Of a DNA stretch of 64,000 bases, positions 48,444 to 58,392 are shown in pieces (position 1 is the first letter of the stretch; each line of letters starts with the position of its first letter). The stretch is taken from the NCBI GenBank assembly GCA_028095005.1, contig CM051461.1, positions 62,725,840 to 62,789,839 of the forward strand, given 5' to 3'. Under the pieces are notes generated by a model. The model was not told the origin of the DNA. It did not search any database and worked only from the letters and a program-made list of their open reading frames with translations. This DNA comes from Rhynchospora pubera (taxonomy: Eukaryota; Streptophyta; Magnoliopsida; Poales; Cyperaceae). A program made the position numbers and the translations under genes.

Positions 48444-48783
48444 TCCAAGTCCCAGCAGCAGGACATGGACACCTGACTCAACTCAACAGCTAAATTTAGT
48501 TAGATCCAATTATATATCACAGAACAGTAAATAAACAAAAAATAAATAAAGCAACTTGCAAACGACCTTCTGTGAATTTGGTGGTTCCATTATTATTGTT
48601 AAAATAAACTCTGTATACTTAAAAGCTAAATAAACTCCCCACTTATACAGATTTAAATGAGAACGCTGTATATTATTTGTTGGTTCCATTATTATTATTA
48701 AAATAAAGAAGCATGCATTGGGCTGGTTAGAAACGAGAGACGGGAAAGAATGCTCCTTGGATTCTTCTCCAGGTTTCTGTTGC

Positions 48784-49582
48784 CGACTTGCCGTTGGTTA
48801 GCTTGTAAATTCAGATTTTCTAGTGATTTTTCGACGTACAAGAATAGAGACGCGATTCATAAAAAAAAAGCTCTATTTTGATTTCAGTTGATTAAATCCG
48901 ATCGAGCCTCAGAGAAAAGAGCATAGAGGATCCGAGTCGATGGCTGTGCCCCAGCGGGAGGCAGGCAGGAACGAAGGGAATACAACTAGAATTTGGGATC
49001 TGTTTCTCCTGGGGCCGTGGGGAGGAGGGGTGGGCCCGGAAGGCCTTTATTACAAAGGAAAACAAAACAAAAAGGCCTTTTCTGAATATTTTTAGGCTGC
49101 TGTGGGCTTTTCTAGAGGTTTTCTTTTCATTTTTTTTAATTTTTTTCTTCCTTATAAATTAATTACATGAATTATAAGTGCTATCGACAAATATACCATC
49201 ATAACGATCGCTAAATACAAAGTGAATATATATAGTAAATAAGATGAACATATAGATGATCTAAATGAATACTTACAAACAAATAAGTGTTGTCATTACT
49301 TGTTCAGAAATTTATATGCATATTCAACTTGTTTTTATTGAACTTATTTTGTTTATATGTGTTCATTTCGATCGTCTATATGTTCACTTTATTTGCTGTA
49401 TATGTTCAATTTATATTTAATGATGATAGGATGACAAAACTTTAAGATGACATTAATCAATTTCCATTATAATAATTCTCTATGCTAAAAATGATGACAT
49501 GAGAACACAGAAATTGTCCCTCCCACTCCAAGTCCCAATCCCAAAATTCCTCTCCAAAACCCAAATCGAGAAAAAGAAAGTC
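48784..49582. other. Upstream region of gene copy B
   Basis: The part from 48,960 is shared with unit 1 (GGGATCTGTTTCTCCTGG, GGCCTTTATTACAAAGG, GGCTGCTGTGGGCTTTT). 49,130-49,490 is AT-rich and not shared. Promoter elements are not resolved by eye. Confidence 0.45.
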
Positions 49583-52096
49583 ATGGCGTCCTTCTCCGTC
49601 GAGACGCTTAATGTGTGGCGTGCAAATCCCACGGCTTCGTCGTCTGCTTCCTCCTCCTCGCCAGAACCAGCACTAGGTAATGGTATCATTATCCTCCTCT
49701 CCTCTCCTCTCCATGGTTAGTGTCAGGGTTTTAGGGTTAGTTCTAGGGGTATTCACTTTTTTCTCTGTTCTAGTGTAGGGTTTCATCTTCATTTTCTGCA
49801 TACATACAATACAGATACACTCTACACTCTACAGCTGAGAAACAAAGAAAGAGGGCAAGGGAAACTAGCAAAGGGGATCCCCATTTTCAGTTCTTTACTT
49901 ATTATTATGGCTATTATTATTGTAGCTTAACTGATTTTCTCAAAGTTTGCTTGCTACTTCTGATTTCATTCATTATTTTATTAATTCATTAATTGTTCAC
50001 CTGCTTGTTACTTAATTTCAGAGCTTCTCTTTAATTTATTAACTGTTATGTTATTTTATTATGCATCCTCTTATGTTATATTTCCTGATTATTATTTGTT
50101 TGTTTCTTCTTCCCTAATCCCTGATTCCCTATCCCTCAAAATTAAATTAAATTAATAGTTCTTTCATTTGTTTTCTTCTTTCTCCTGCCATGGGTCTCCT
50201 TGGCAAACTAAATGGAAATATAAGCAGCAGCATTTCAGCCAACAACAGACTCGATGAACGACAACGAGGCCTACGAGCGGCAGTTGCTTCGCCAAGAGCT
50301 GCTGCAACTCCAGGATTTGGCATTGGATACTCAACTGGAGGCCATCAAGGTTGGCTATCATCTGGGCGACAACCACAGGAGGCAGTATATGGAGAGATGG
50401 TGGATGGAGATCGGGATCACGTCGGAGCGCACGTTGATCGCCGCCACCAGCTCTCCCTCTGCTCCCTACATCAACGGCTTGCCTCCCCTTCTCCGTGGAT
50501 TCCTGCGCTTGGAGTTCCTTGCCATGATGAGATCTTATGACAGGCTCATCGCGGTCCAGCCTGTCAACCTGTTTCTGCTTCGTGCCCTCCTCAAGATTGG
50601 CCCCGATGGCTTCAGAACCAAGCAATTCGAGCGCAAGTGGGCCCCTCAACTGGACGAGCTCAGCTCCAATGCAGCCGAGAGGTCCAAGATGATGACTGCC
50701 GTGCTGAACAGGAATTGTCCTGAGGAACCCCTGCCGCTGCAGGTACACTTCTTCTCTCTTTCTTCATATATTTTCATTAGTTTCTCTTCATTGCCTGTTT
50801 GTCTCTGCTGTGTCTCCATTTTGTCAGTCTTTACTGTGCTTGTTTATCAGTTTTTGTTTTTTTTTTAATTATTTCTTTTTTCTTTTGAAAAAAATGGAGT
50901 TAGGTCTTGTGGGAATATGAAGAGAAGTCTGTTAGAAACTGACTGTAGTTAGGAATGTGCAATTGATTTTCTTTTTCATATGTTTCATTGCAGTACTTTT
51001 TCCAACTTAAATGTAGGATGAAAATTCTGAGATTTTTGACGAGGATGGCAATGATGATGATGGGATGCTGTCTGATGTGAAGAGGCTGGATAAGGAGATT
51101 TTGTCGTTGACCCCTGACGAGGTTGAGTGGAGAAGAGGTTCCAAGGAGTCTTACAATTGGTACTACCCTCTTGCCGGACTGAGCTCGCGCGAGGAGCATC
51201 TCACGAGGCTAGCAGAGCGCCTCACCAAGCGGGCTGAGGCAAGGGGCACGGCTTTACCGACTGAGAGCGAGGTCATAGGGTGCATGCTTCTTGACCTCCT
51301 CGTCACCTCTGCAACGTCCTCGTCTGTTTCGGCCGCTGTGTTTCCTTCTCCATGACCCGCTCTGGCGCTCTCTTGGGCCTTATTAGACCAGTAAATGGCC
51401 ATATTTAGTTTTTACCTCAATTATTCTCGTTTTGTTGTCTGCAAACACTGAGGAATTAATGCTACCTTTTAGTCCTGTCTTTCTGTTAGTTATGTACTTA
51501 AATGTGTTCTAACTTCTAAGCAAAAAATATTGAACTCTTCATTTTCTTTTCTATTGTTGATAACTTGATATATAATATAATATAATATACTATGTCTATA
51601 ATTTATAACATGATGTTTGGGTGTGTGTTGCAACTTACAAAATACAAGAGAGAGTACGTAATCAATTAAGAGCGAGGAATTAATTAGTAAGGCCCACGAC
51701 GCACGCATGCATCGGAAAAATTTAAAAAAAAAGAAGGAACAGAAGAAACAATAATGAAACGTTCATTCCTTCCAGAGGGTCCCAACAGCAGGACACCTGA
51801 CTCAACCCAACAGCTAAATTTAATTAGATTCAATTATATATTACACATTAACAAACAAAAACTTAGCAACTTGCAAACGATCGCTCGTGAAACTTCTAGG
51901 TTAAAAGCTAATAAACTCCCCATTTACAGAACTCTATAAGAACGCTGTATATTATTTTGGTTATTATTTATTGTATTAAAATAACAGAAGCATGCATTGA
52001 AAAGGACTAATGTGAAAGAAAAATAGAAATTTGATCCTGCGTACCCGTCGGGAAAGTATGCTCCTTGATTCTTCTCCAGGTCTTTTCTGTTGCCGT
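48960..52096 (+). repeat. Segmental duplication unit 2 (contains gene copy B)
   Basis: Partner of 43,960-48,783, same orientation. It lacks the insertions found in unit 1 and so serves as the empty-site reference. Unit 2 has its own extra sequence at 49,130-49,490 and an about 150-bp longer intron 2. Confidence 0.85.
49583..51355 (+). CDS. Unknown three-exon gene, copy B (about 315 aa, intact)
   Basis: Exons are 49,583-49,676, 50,228-50,742 and 51,017-51,355; the introns are GT-AG. Exon 1 starts MASFSVETLNVWRANPTASS and ends in a Ser-rich run with a split codon (phase 1). The exon-2 acceptor lies in AAGCAGCAG (AGs at 50,224, 50,227, 50,230), with another in-frame AG at 50,248; I chose 50,228 as the first CAG. 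Exon 2 encodes a mostly helical region (MNDNEAYERQLLRQELLQLQ, QPVNLFLLRALLKIGPDGFR). Exon 3 opens with an acidic patch (DENSEIFDEDGNDDD), then a basic helical segment (EEHLTRLAERLTKRAEARGT), and ends SAAVFPSP. There is no signal peptide or membrane segment. I do not recognise the family. An antisense open frame over exon 2 is a composition shadow seen in both copies. Confidence 0.75.
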
Positions 52097-52353
52097 TAAA
52101 TACCGCTCAAATGACAAGAGCCAGGTTCGTTTTGTGCATAATTTTAATTTATAATATATGATCTGAGCCAAATCTCTGTTACAAACACACACGATTATTA
52201 CAAAGGAGCACAGCAATTTTGGTAACAAAGGTGATACAAAAACCCAGAACTGTACTTCCCTTGTTGCATCTATGTCAAACCAAATCAACTTATATTGATT
52301 GTAATTTAGTACTCGTACCAGACCTTAATATCACTAACAAAAGGAATCTTTTT
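52097..52353. other. Region upstream of the receptor-kinase relic
   Basis: No feature is recognised apart from the intron-like T-rich acceptor (TCTTTTTTTCAG) ending at 52,358. Confidence 0.3.
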
Positions 52354-52419
52354 TTCAGGTACCCAGATGATCCTTTTGAGACTTTTGACCAGATATGGCG
52401 ATCTAATCTGATTTTATAG
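52354..52419 (+). pseudogene. Malectin-like receptor kinase fragment, extracellular part
   Basis: The plus strand encodes FRYPDDPFETFDQIWRS and then a stop. The RYPDDPxDRIW motif is typical of malectin-like domains in plant LRR/malectin receptor kinases. It is preceded by an acceptor-like T tract and TTTCAG. A kinase-domain fragment of the same gene type lies on the other side of the copia element, so both are probably remains of one gene. Confidence 0.6.
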
Positions 52420-52560
52420 GGGCTGTTTGGATCGCTTAGAAATTTAGGAAATTTGGAAAAGTTGCAATTCTTAGGAATAAATTTATTGAGAAGTGTGTAA
52501 TTTTATGAAAAATTTGGATTGTTTATAATAAATTTCCGGTAGCAAGATAAATTCCCCAAA
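52418..52560. mobile_element. MITE fragment with GGGGCTGTTTGGATC end
   Basis: It starts GGGGCTGTTTGGATCGCTTA and contains AGGAATAAATTTATT and TTTATAATAAATTTCC, like 44,809-44,967. The right end is uncertain; the copia element begins at 52,569. Confidence 0.5.
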
Positions 52561-52563
52561 TTC

Positions 52564-52568
52564 ATCTG
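52564..52568. repeat. Left target-site duplication ATCTG of copia element 2
   Basis: ATCTG precedes the left LTR and is repeated at 57,640-57,644 after the right LTR. Confidence 0.9.
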
Positions 52569-52745
52569 TGTTACGGTCAGGATGATGATCGGAGAAAGTA
52601 AAGTAAGAGAGCGGCTAGGATTTAATTGATTTCTGTTATATCTCAAAGTGTCTAAATTACAATATAAAGAGAAAAGGTAAAATTACCTAGAAGTCCCTAG
52701 AAAAACTAATATTGCCTAATGTGAGATTATGAGACATATCTAACA

Positions 52746-52758
52746 ATCTCCACCTTGG
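52746..52758 (-). promoter_or_regulatory. Polypurine tract of copia element 2
   Basis: The minus strand reads CCAAGGTGGAGAT directly before the 3' LTR. Confidence 0.75.
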
Positions 52759-52805
52759 ATCGAAATCTCACCTAAAACAAAACAACCTAAACTACAAAAG
52801 CCTAA

Positions 52806-54155
52806 TCAACTACAAATAGAAATTAACTCCATGCAATAGTTGAACTTCGTGGTCGGTATCGGCTTGGTAAGCATGTCAGCTGGATTGTCGACAGTTGACA
52901 CCTTCTTGATCTCGATAATGCCCCTCGAGATAACTTGTCGAACAAAATGAAATCTGACATCAATGTGCTTGCTCCGCTCGTGGTACATGTGGTCCTTCGC
53001 CAAGTGAATGACACTCTGACTATCACAAAAAATAGTAGTCGCACCTCCATGTGTTGAGATCTCACTAAGCAAACCTTTCAGCCAAATGGCCTTCTTAACA
53101 CCTTCCGTTACCGCCATGTATTCGGCTTCGGTTGTAGACAAGGCAATAGTGGATTGCAAAATTGCTTTCCAACTAATCGCACATCCACCTAAAGTAAAGA
53201 CATAGCCGGTCAAAGACCGTCTCTTATCAAGATCACCCATGAAATCTGAGTCCACATAACCTGTTAGCTTCGCACCACTCCTCCCAAACTCCAATCGTGC
53301 ATTCGCGGTACCTTTCAAGTAGCGAAGGATTCACTTGACCGCCTCCCAATGCACCTTACCAGGGCACGACAAATAGCGACTTACCACGCTAACAACATGA
53401 GCAATGTCTGGTCGAGTGCAAACCATCAAATACATGATGCTCCCAACAGCACTCGAGTATGGAATTCGTGACATAGCACTCTTTTCCTTCTCAGTCTTAG
53501 GACTCAATTGTTTTGATAATCTGAATTTTGTTGCAAGAGGAGTCGAAACGGGCCTTGCATCCTTCATCTCAAAACGGTGTAAGAACTTCTCAACAAAACC
53601 CTTTTGTGAAAGATACAACTTTCCTTTAGGTCTGTCCCTTAGGATCTCCATTCCAAGGATCCTCTTAGCAGGCCCTAAGTCCTTCATCTCAAATTTTGAG
53701 TTTAATTGTTCTTTCACTTTCTTAATCTCCTGCTTGTTTGTTGCTGCTAACAACATGTCATCTACATAAAGGAGTAGATACATGAAACTTCCATCCAGCA
53801 ACTTCTTAAAGTAGACACAAGAGTCATACTCTGATCTCTGAAATCCAATGCTTGCCATGAATGCATCAAACTTCTTATACCACTGCCTCGGTGATTGCTT
53901 AAGGCCATACAAAGACTTGTTTAACAAGCACACGTGGTTTTCCTTACCAGCAACTTCATACCCCTCGGGTTGTTGCATGTAAATCTTCTCCTCAAGGTCA
54001 CCATGTAAAAATGCAGTTTTCACATCTAACTGCTCGAGCTCTAAGTCTCCCATAGCAACTAAAGAAAGCAAAACACGAATAGAAGTGTGTTTTACCACTG
54101 GCGAGAAGACATCATTGAAATCCACACCTTCAACTTGACTATAACCTTTAGCTAC
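52806..54155 (-). pseudogene. Copia element 2 reverse transcriptase-RNase H, with one internal stop
   Basis: It continues the frame of the upstream gag-integrase after the TAA at 54,156-54,158. RT has DVKTAFLHGDLEEKIYM, YGLKQSPRQWYKKFD and YVDD near residue 120 of the 264-residue piece. A TGA at 53,331-53,333 falls where relatives have Trp (after HWEAVK). The rest encodes RNase H with GYVDSDF, STTEAEYMA, FCDSQS and SKHIDVRFHF, ending at 52,806 about 60 bp from the LTR. All catalytic motifs are present; only the stops prevent a full product. Confidence 0.9.
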
Positions 54156-56831
54156 TTATCTCGCTTTGTAGCGAAAACCAGCAGTGTCATCCTTTCTCTT
54201 AAACACCCACTTGCAGCCCACAATTTTCTTTCCTTTGGGCGGCTCCACAAGTGTCCATGTTTGATTCTTATGTAGAGAATTAATTTCCTCTTCCATGGCA
54301 GCGGTCCATTTACCCGCATCACGAGACAAAATCGCTTGTTTATAACACGAGGGTTCACAAAACTCCACCTCTTCTGCTACCGCCAAACAATAGGCAAAAT
54401 ATGAGTAGCCATACCTAGATGGTGGTCGTATCTCCCTCCTTGTGCGATCTCTCGCCAAAGCATAATTTTGCTCTTCATCAGAGTCATCTGACTCAACAAA
54501 TGAGTCAACAACAAGTCGAGGTTCACCACCCTGTGATGAATCTTGTTCAGTCACACTCGGTTGTGGGTTCGAGGTCTCTAACTCCACATCCCTCGATACA
54601 TTCTCGACATTCTCGATCAATTCGAGCTCGTTGCTCGACTGAACAACCTCAAGCTCCTTACTCGGCTCGGGCTCTTTAACCCGCAACATAGCCAATTCAT
54701 TAAATGTCACATCTCTCGAGATAAGGAACTTCTTTCCCTTAGAATCTGGACACCACAATCGGTAACCCTTAACTCCGGATTCATATCCGAGTAGGATACA
54801 CTTTTTCGCTCTTGGCTCAAGCTTTCCCTCGCTCACATGAGCATACGCGGGACATCCAAACACCCTTAAGTTGGAGTAATCAGCTGGCTTGCCAGACCAA
54901 ACTTCTTCAGGTGTCTTGCACTCAATAGCAGTATTAGGTGAACGATTGACCAAATAACAAGCCGTGTTAATGGCTTCTGCCCAAAACTCTTTACCTAGAC
55001 CTGCATTCGAGAGCATACAACGAGCCTTCTCGAGTAGCGTCCTATTCATTCGCTCAGCCACTCCATTTTGTTGTGGAGTGCCAGCAACCGTCCGATGCCG
55101 AGCGATTCCTGCATCATTGCAGAACTGATTGAAATCCTTGTTGCAGAACTCAAGACCATTGTCAGTTCGCAACCTCTTAATCCTCTTACCGGTTTGGTTC
55201 TCAAGAAGAGTTTTCCACCTTTTGAAAGTGGCAAACACTTCACTCTTCTCCTTAATGAAATAAATCCAAACCTTTCTAGAGAAATCATCAATAAACGAGA
55301 GCATATATCTGGAGCTATTACCCTTTGAGGGTACTTGCGAGGGACCCCACAAATCCGAATGGATATAATCTAATGTGCCTTTAGTGCGATGGATGGCTGT
55401 CGAGAAGGTCAATCGCTTCGACTTGCCAAAGACACAATCGTCGCAAAAATCAAGCTTGGAAGTACTTTGCCCACACAACAGGCCTCGCTTACTTAAAATT
55501 GCCAAACCACGCTCACTCATGTGACCCAACCTCATATGCCACAGCTTTGTATTGTCTGAATCTGTGTTTGAGGTGGAACTTGAGGTAGCAATGGCAATAT
55601 TGCCTGTCACCGTGGTTCCCTCCAAGAAATAGAGAGTGCCAACCTTTTTTGCCTTCAACATGATAAGAGCCCCTTTTGACACACTAAGGACTCCGCCTTC
55701 ACTTCTAAACTTACAACCGACATCCTCAAGAGAGCCCAAAGAGATCAAGTTCTTTGTCAAATCCGGAATGTGTCTCACACCCGTCAAAGTACGGATCACT
55801 CCGTCATGCATCTTGATCCTCACTGTACCGACACCTGCGACCTTACACAGGTGATCGTTACCTAAAAGAACTCCACCTTCATTAGTCGATTCATAAGTGG
55901 CAAACCACTCTCGATTTGGGGTCATATGTTGAGAAGCACCGGTGTCCATCACCCAACTCTTCTCAAACTTTTCTTTTCCGTTCGTAACAAACAACACGTT
56001 ATCTGGAACTGAATCGGATTCGGCAACATTAGCCGCACCCGAGGTGGCACCTTTAGATTTTGCCTTCTGTTTATTCTTAAGTTTGTAACAGTCAGCCTTA
56101 ATGTGCCCCTTGTTCTTACAATATCCACAAAATAGGTTCTTGTGCTTAGACTTAGAACGGCTATTCCCTGAGCCTTGAGTTCTCTCCTTTTGTCTCCCTC
56201 TCTTAACAAATAAACCAACATTCTGTTGGCTGCCCTCAACTACTGTCAAGTCATTGTCAAAGTCAGACTTGACAAGTAGGTTACTCTTCACATCCTCAAG
56301 GGTAAGTGAATCACGACTATGAAGCATAGTCTCCTTAAACCCCTTATACGACCCCGGTAAGGAACACAACAAGACCATGGCCTTATCCTCATCGTCCGTC
56401 TTAATACCAATTCTCTCCATCTCATGAAGGAGAGCGGTATATTCTGAAATATGGACCTTAACGGATGTACCTTCGGTCATTCTCAAAGAGTGAAATCTTT
56501 GTTTTAACCTCAATCGGTTTGTAACTGACTTCTGCATAAAGATTTCCTCTAATTTCTTCCAAGCACCGGATGCCGATGTCTCTGAGAGAATTTCTTGAAG
56601 AGTTGAGTCACTAAGACACAACTGAATTGTTGAGAGAGCCCTATCATCCATAGTCTCCCATTCAGTATCTTTCTCTTTCCCCTTTAAAGAGTCAGGCCGA
56701 CCAATAATGGCCGCCTTTACTCCTAAATTAGACAATATTGCCTTCATTCTCACTTGCCATAATGCAAAGCTACTAGTGCCATCGAATTTCTCGATATCAA
56801 ATTTGGTAGACATTGTTGAATTTAAACTCAT
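54156..56831 (-). CDS. Copia element 2 Gag-protease-integrase polyprotein (891 aa to a stop in RT)
   Basis: It starts MSLNSTMSTKFDIEKFDG. Gag covers about residues 10-200. A CX2CX4HX4C zinc knuckle (CGYCKNKGHIKADC) is near 233 and the protease DTGA near 294 (VMDTGASQHMT). The pre-integrase segment is LWHMRLGHMS. Integrase acids are at HSDLWGP, LRTDNGLEF and NGVAERMN. The frame runs into the RT N-terminus (WVFKRKDDTAGFRYKAR) and stops at TAA 54,156-54,158, where the family normally has Leu. The stop needs one T to A change. Confidence 0.92.
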   Translation of the reverse strand: MSLNSTMSTKFDIEKFDGTSSFALWQVRMKAILSNLGVKAAIIGRPDSLKGKEKDTEWETMDDRALSTIQLCLSDSTLQEILSETSASGAWKKLEEIFMQKSVTNRLRLKQRFHSLRMTEGTSVKVHISEYTALLHEMERIGIKTDDEDKAMVLLCSLPGSYKGFKETMLHSRDSLTLEDVKSNLLVKSDFDNDLTVVEGSQQNVGLFVKRGRQKERTQGSGNSRSKSKHKNLFCGYCKNKGHIKADCYKLKNKQKAKSKGATSGAANVAESDSVPDNVLFVTNGKEKFEKSWVMDTGASQHMTPNREWFATYESTNEGGVLLGNDHLCKVAGVGTVRIKMHDGVIRTLTGVRHIPDLTKNLISLGSLEDVGCKFRSEGGVLSVSKGALIMLKAKKVGTLYFLEGTTVTGNIAIATSSSTSNTDSDNTKLWHMRLGHMSERGLAILSKRGLLCGQSTSKLDFCDDCVFGKSKRLTFSTAIHRTKGTLDYIHSDLWGPSQVPSKGNSSRYMLSFIDDFSRKVWIYFIKEKSEVFATFKRWKTLLENQTGKRIKRLRTDNGLEFCNKDFNQFCNDAGIARHRTVAGTPQQNGVAERMNRTLLEKARCMLSNAGLGKEFWAEAINTACYLVNRSPNTAIECKTPEEVWSGKPADYSNLRVFGCPAYAHVSEGKLEPRAKKCILLGYESGVKGYRLWCPDSKGKKFLISRDVTFNELAMLRVKEPEPSKELEVVQSSNELELIENVENVSRDVELETSNPQPSVTEQDSSQGGEPRLVVDSFVESDDSDEEQNYALARDRTRREIRPPSRYGYSYFAYCLAVAEEVEFCEPSCYKQAILSRDAGKWTAAMEEEINSLHKNQTWTLVEPPKGKKIVGCKWVFKRKDDTAGFRYKAR

Positions 56832-57448
56832 GGTATTACACCCTTAATTTCAGAGTATCAATTCACCAAATAATTACCAAATCAAGCAACACAACGAATT
56901 ACCCGTAGCAACTAAACACCAATAATTAACAAATTATTGGAAATAATACCAAATTTTGCTTAATGGATAATTTGGAGAATATTTCTCAAAACGTGGCTCA
57001 CAGGAAGAAATTCCAGGCACCACACGAAGCACTCAAGCAGCAAGTAATTTAAATACTCAAAAAATCCAATTAACTTGGATCTGAGCTTGTAATGCACACG
57101 GCAAGCAAAAATGAAATTTGCTTCTCGGTTTATATGCACCCAAGAGTTTAATTTAAACTTTTCTAAGTATACTTTTGCTACGACTTTGACCTAAATTGGA
57201 AGGTTTTACCAATCGGAAAAATATATAGCAGCTAACCAAAAAAGTTTATGCACCACGTGAAGCAAAGACAAAGAAATAACGGCTCACCAGAAATTAGATT
57301 TACGCACCGCTTAAAGAGTCAACGAAATGCGGCTCTCAGCTTGTGGAAGTGTGTCGCGGAAGAAAAAATCAAAATGCTCCAGTGCGCTGAGAGAAGGTCA
57401 TCGCAAGTCACGGAAGCAGGACTGAACGGAAGCGATCGAAACCAAAGT
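56832..57448 (-). other. Leader of copia element 2
   Basis: About 620 bp between the primer site and the gag start. No coding content is recognised. Confidence 0.6.
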
Positions 57449-57460
57449 GCTATGATACCA
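57449..57460 (-). promoter_or_regulatory. Primer-binding site of copia element 2 (initiator tRNA-Met)
   Basis: The minus strand reads TGGTATCATAGC three bases after the 5' LTR end. One base differs from the standard TGGTATCAGAGC. Confidence 0.85.
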
Positions 57461-57463
57461 GTC

Positions 57464-57639
57464 TGTTACGGTCAGGATGATGATCGGAGAAAGTAAAGTA
57501 AGAGAGCGGCTAGGATTTAATTGATTTCTGTTATATCTCAAAGTGTCTAAATTACAAATAAAGAGAAAAGGTAAAATTACCTAGAAGTTCCTAGAAAAAC
57601 TAATATTGCCTAATGTGAGATTATAAGACATATCTAACA
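57464..57639 (-). repeat. 5' LTR of copia element 2
   Basis: 176 bp; it lacks one T present in the 3' LTR (52,569-52,745). No TATA box is obvious in such a short LTR. Confidence 0.9.
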
Positions 57640-57752
57640 ATCTGGTTGATGTGGCACCTGGAACAGAAAATATTTCTACCATCTCCACTGTACCAAATTG
57701 GTAGTTGGTACACAATCAAATCAAAGAACAGAAAAGTGGAGGTACAGTAATG

Positions 57753-57925
57753 TGGTATCTTCACGCTGGTCCTACTAGTAATAGTAACATTCTGCTAGAT
57801 AAGCACATGAGAGCTGAGATCGCTGATTTTGGCCTCTCTTTTAACCAGAAGCTAATGGGTCCCATGTGTCAAGTATAGTTCGAGACACAGTTGGGTTTTG
57901 AGACCCTGAGTAAATTTTCTTTTCC
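57753..57925 (+). pseudogene. Receptor kinase relic, kinase-domain fragment
   Basis: The plus strand encodes WYLHAGPTSNSNILLDKHMR followed by AEIADFGLS. This corresponds to kinase subdomains VIa, VIb (part) and VII, including the magnesium-binding DFG. The HRDVK catalytic loop, expected between YLHAGP and SNILLD, is deleted. A stop follows (MCQV then TAG). Further on, a shifted frame gives DTVGF, a stop and DPE, the remains of the activation-segment GTxGYLDPE. It is therefore catalytically dead. It pairs with the malectin fragment at 52,354. Confidence 0.75.
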
Positions 57926-57949
57926 ATTTGTGCAGCAATTTCACTTGTA

Positions 57950-58392
57950 ACAAAAGCTGAATTATACCCTTACAAATTGCTCAAATAAAAAGCTGTCTGA
58001 CCGTGTAAAATCTCGAATATACCCAAATTACTCTCATTTGCTTAAACTGCGTCAAACACAGTTTAAGAGCTGATTATATCCGTTATCACCAATGAGAGAA
58101 AATAGTACTGATCATTAGCAATGCTATAACTCCTGTCCAATTCTTTGCAGGCAAGAGCACAATGAGAGAAAATAGTACTGATTATAGAGAGTGGCAGCAT
58201 ACATGCTACTGAAGCATAATAAAACACGAAAAAGGAAAAAAAGACACCACATATGCATGCTATGAAGTTCTTTTTGTGCTTAAAAGGCATAAACACAAGT
58301 CAGGCAGAAAAGAAAGCTAGCCTAAGGCTAATACAAAATGATGGATGGTGCAAATTAAGAGATAAAGCATATGGATAAAGGGAGGAGAGCAG
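57950..58392. other. 3' flank between the kinase relic and the minus-strand gene
   Basis: No coding feature. AATGAGAGAAAATAGTACTGA occurs twice (58,091 and 58,161), an about 70-bp duplication. The 3' UTR of the minus-strand gene probably occupies its right part. Confidence 0.4.

Larger units (their letters stand above)
43960..48783 (+). repeat. Segmental duplication unit 1 (contains gene copy A)
   Basis: It is homologous to 48,960-52,096. Matching landmarks are TTTGAGATCTGTTTTCC (43,994), AAGGCCTTTTATTACA (44,986), the gene exons, GACGCACGCATGCATCGGAA (47,150), CAGCTAAATTTAGTTAGAT (48,490) and GCTCCTTGGATTCTTCTCCA (48,751). Unit 1 is longer because of at least four insertions absent from unit 2. 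Confidence 0.85.
52569..57639 (-). mobile_element. Copia element 2: Tork/Tnt1-like retrotransposon, minus strand
   Basis: A 5,071-bp element with short LTRs of 177 and 176 bp (52,569-52,745 and 57,464-57,639). They differ by two transitions and one 1-bp indel (about 1%). Ends are TGTTA...TAACA with a perfect 5-bp target duplication. Primer site and polypurine tract are present. The polyprotein frame is continuous from gag to RNase H except for two in-frame stops. Short LTRs, gag start (FDIEKFDGTSSFALWQVRMK) and overall form resemble Tnt1/Tork elements. It is inserted in a receptor-kinase relic. Confidence 0.95.
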
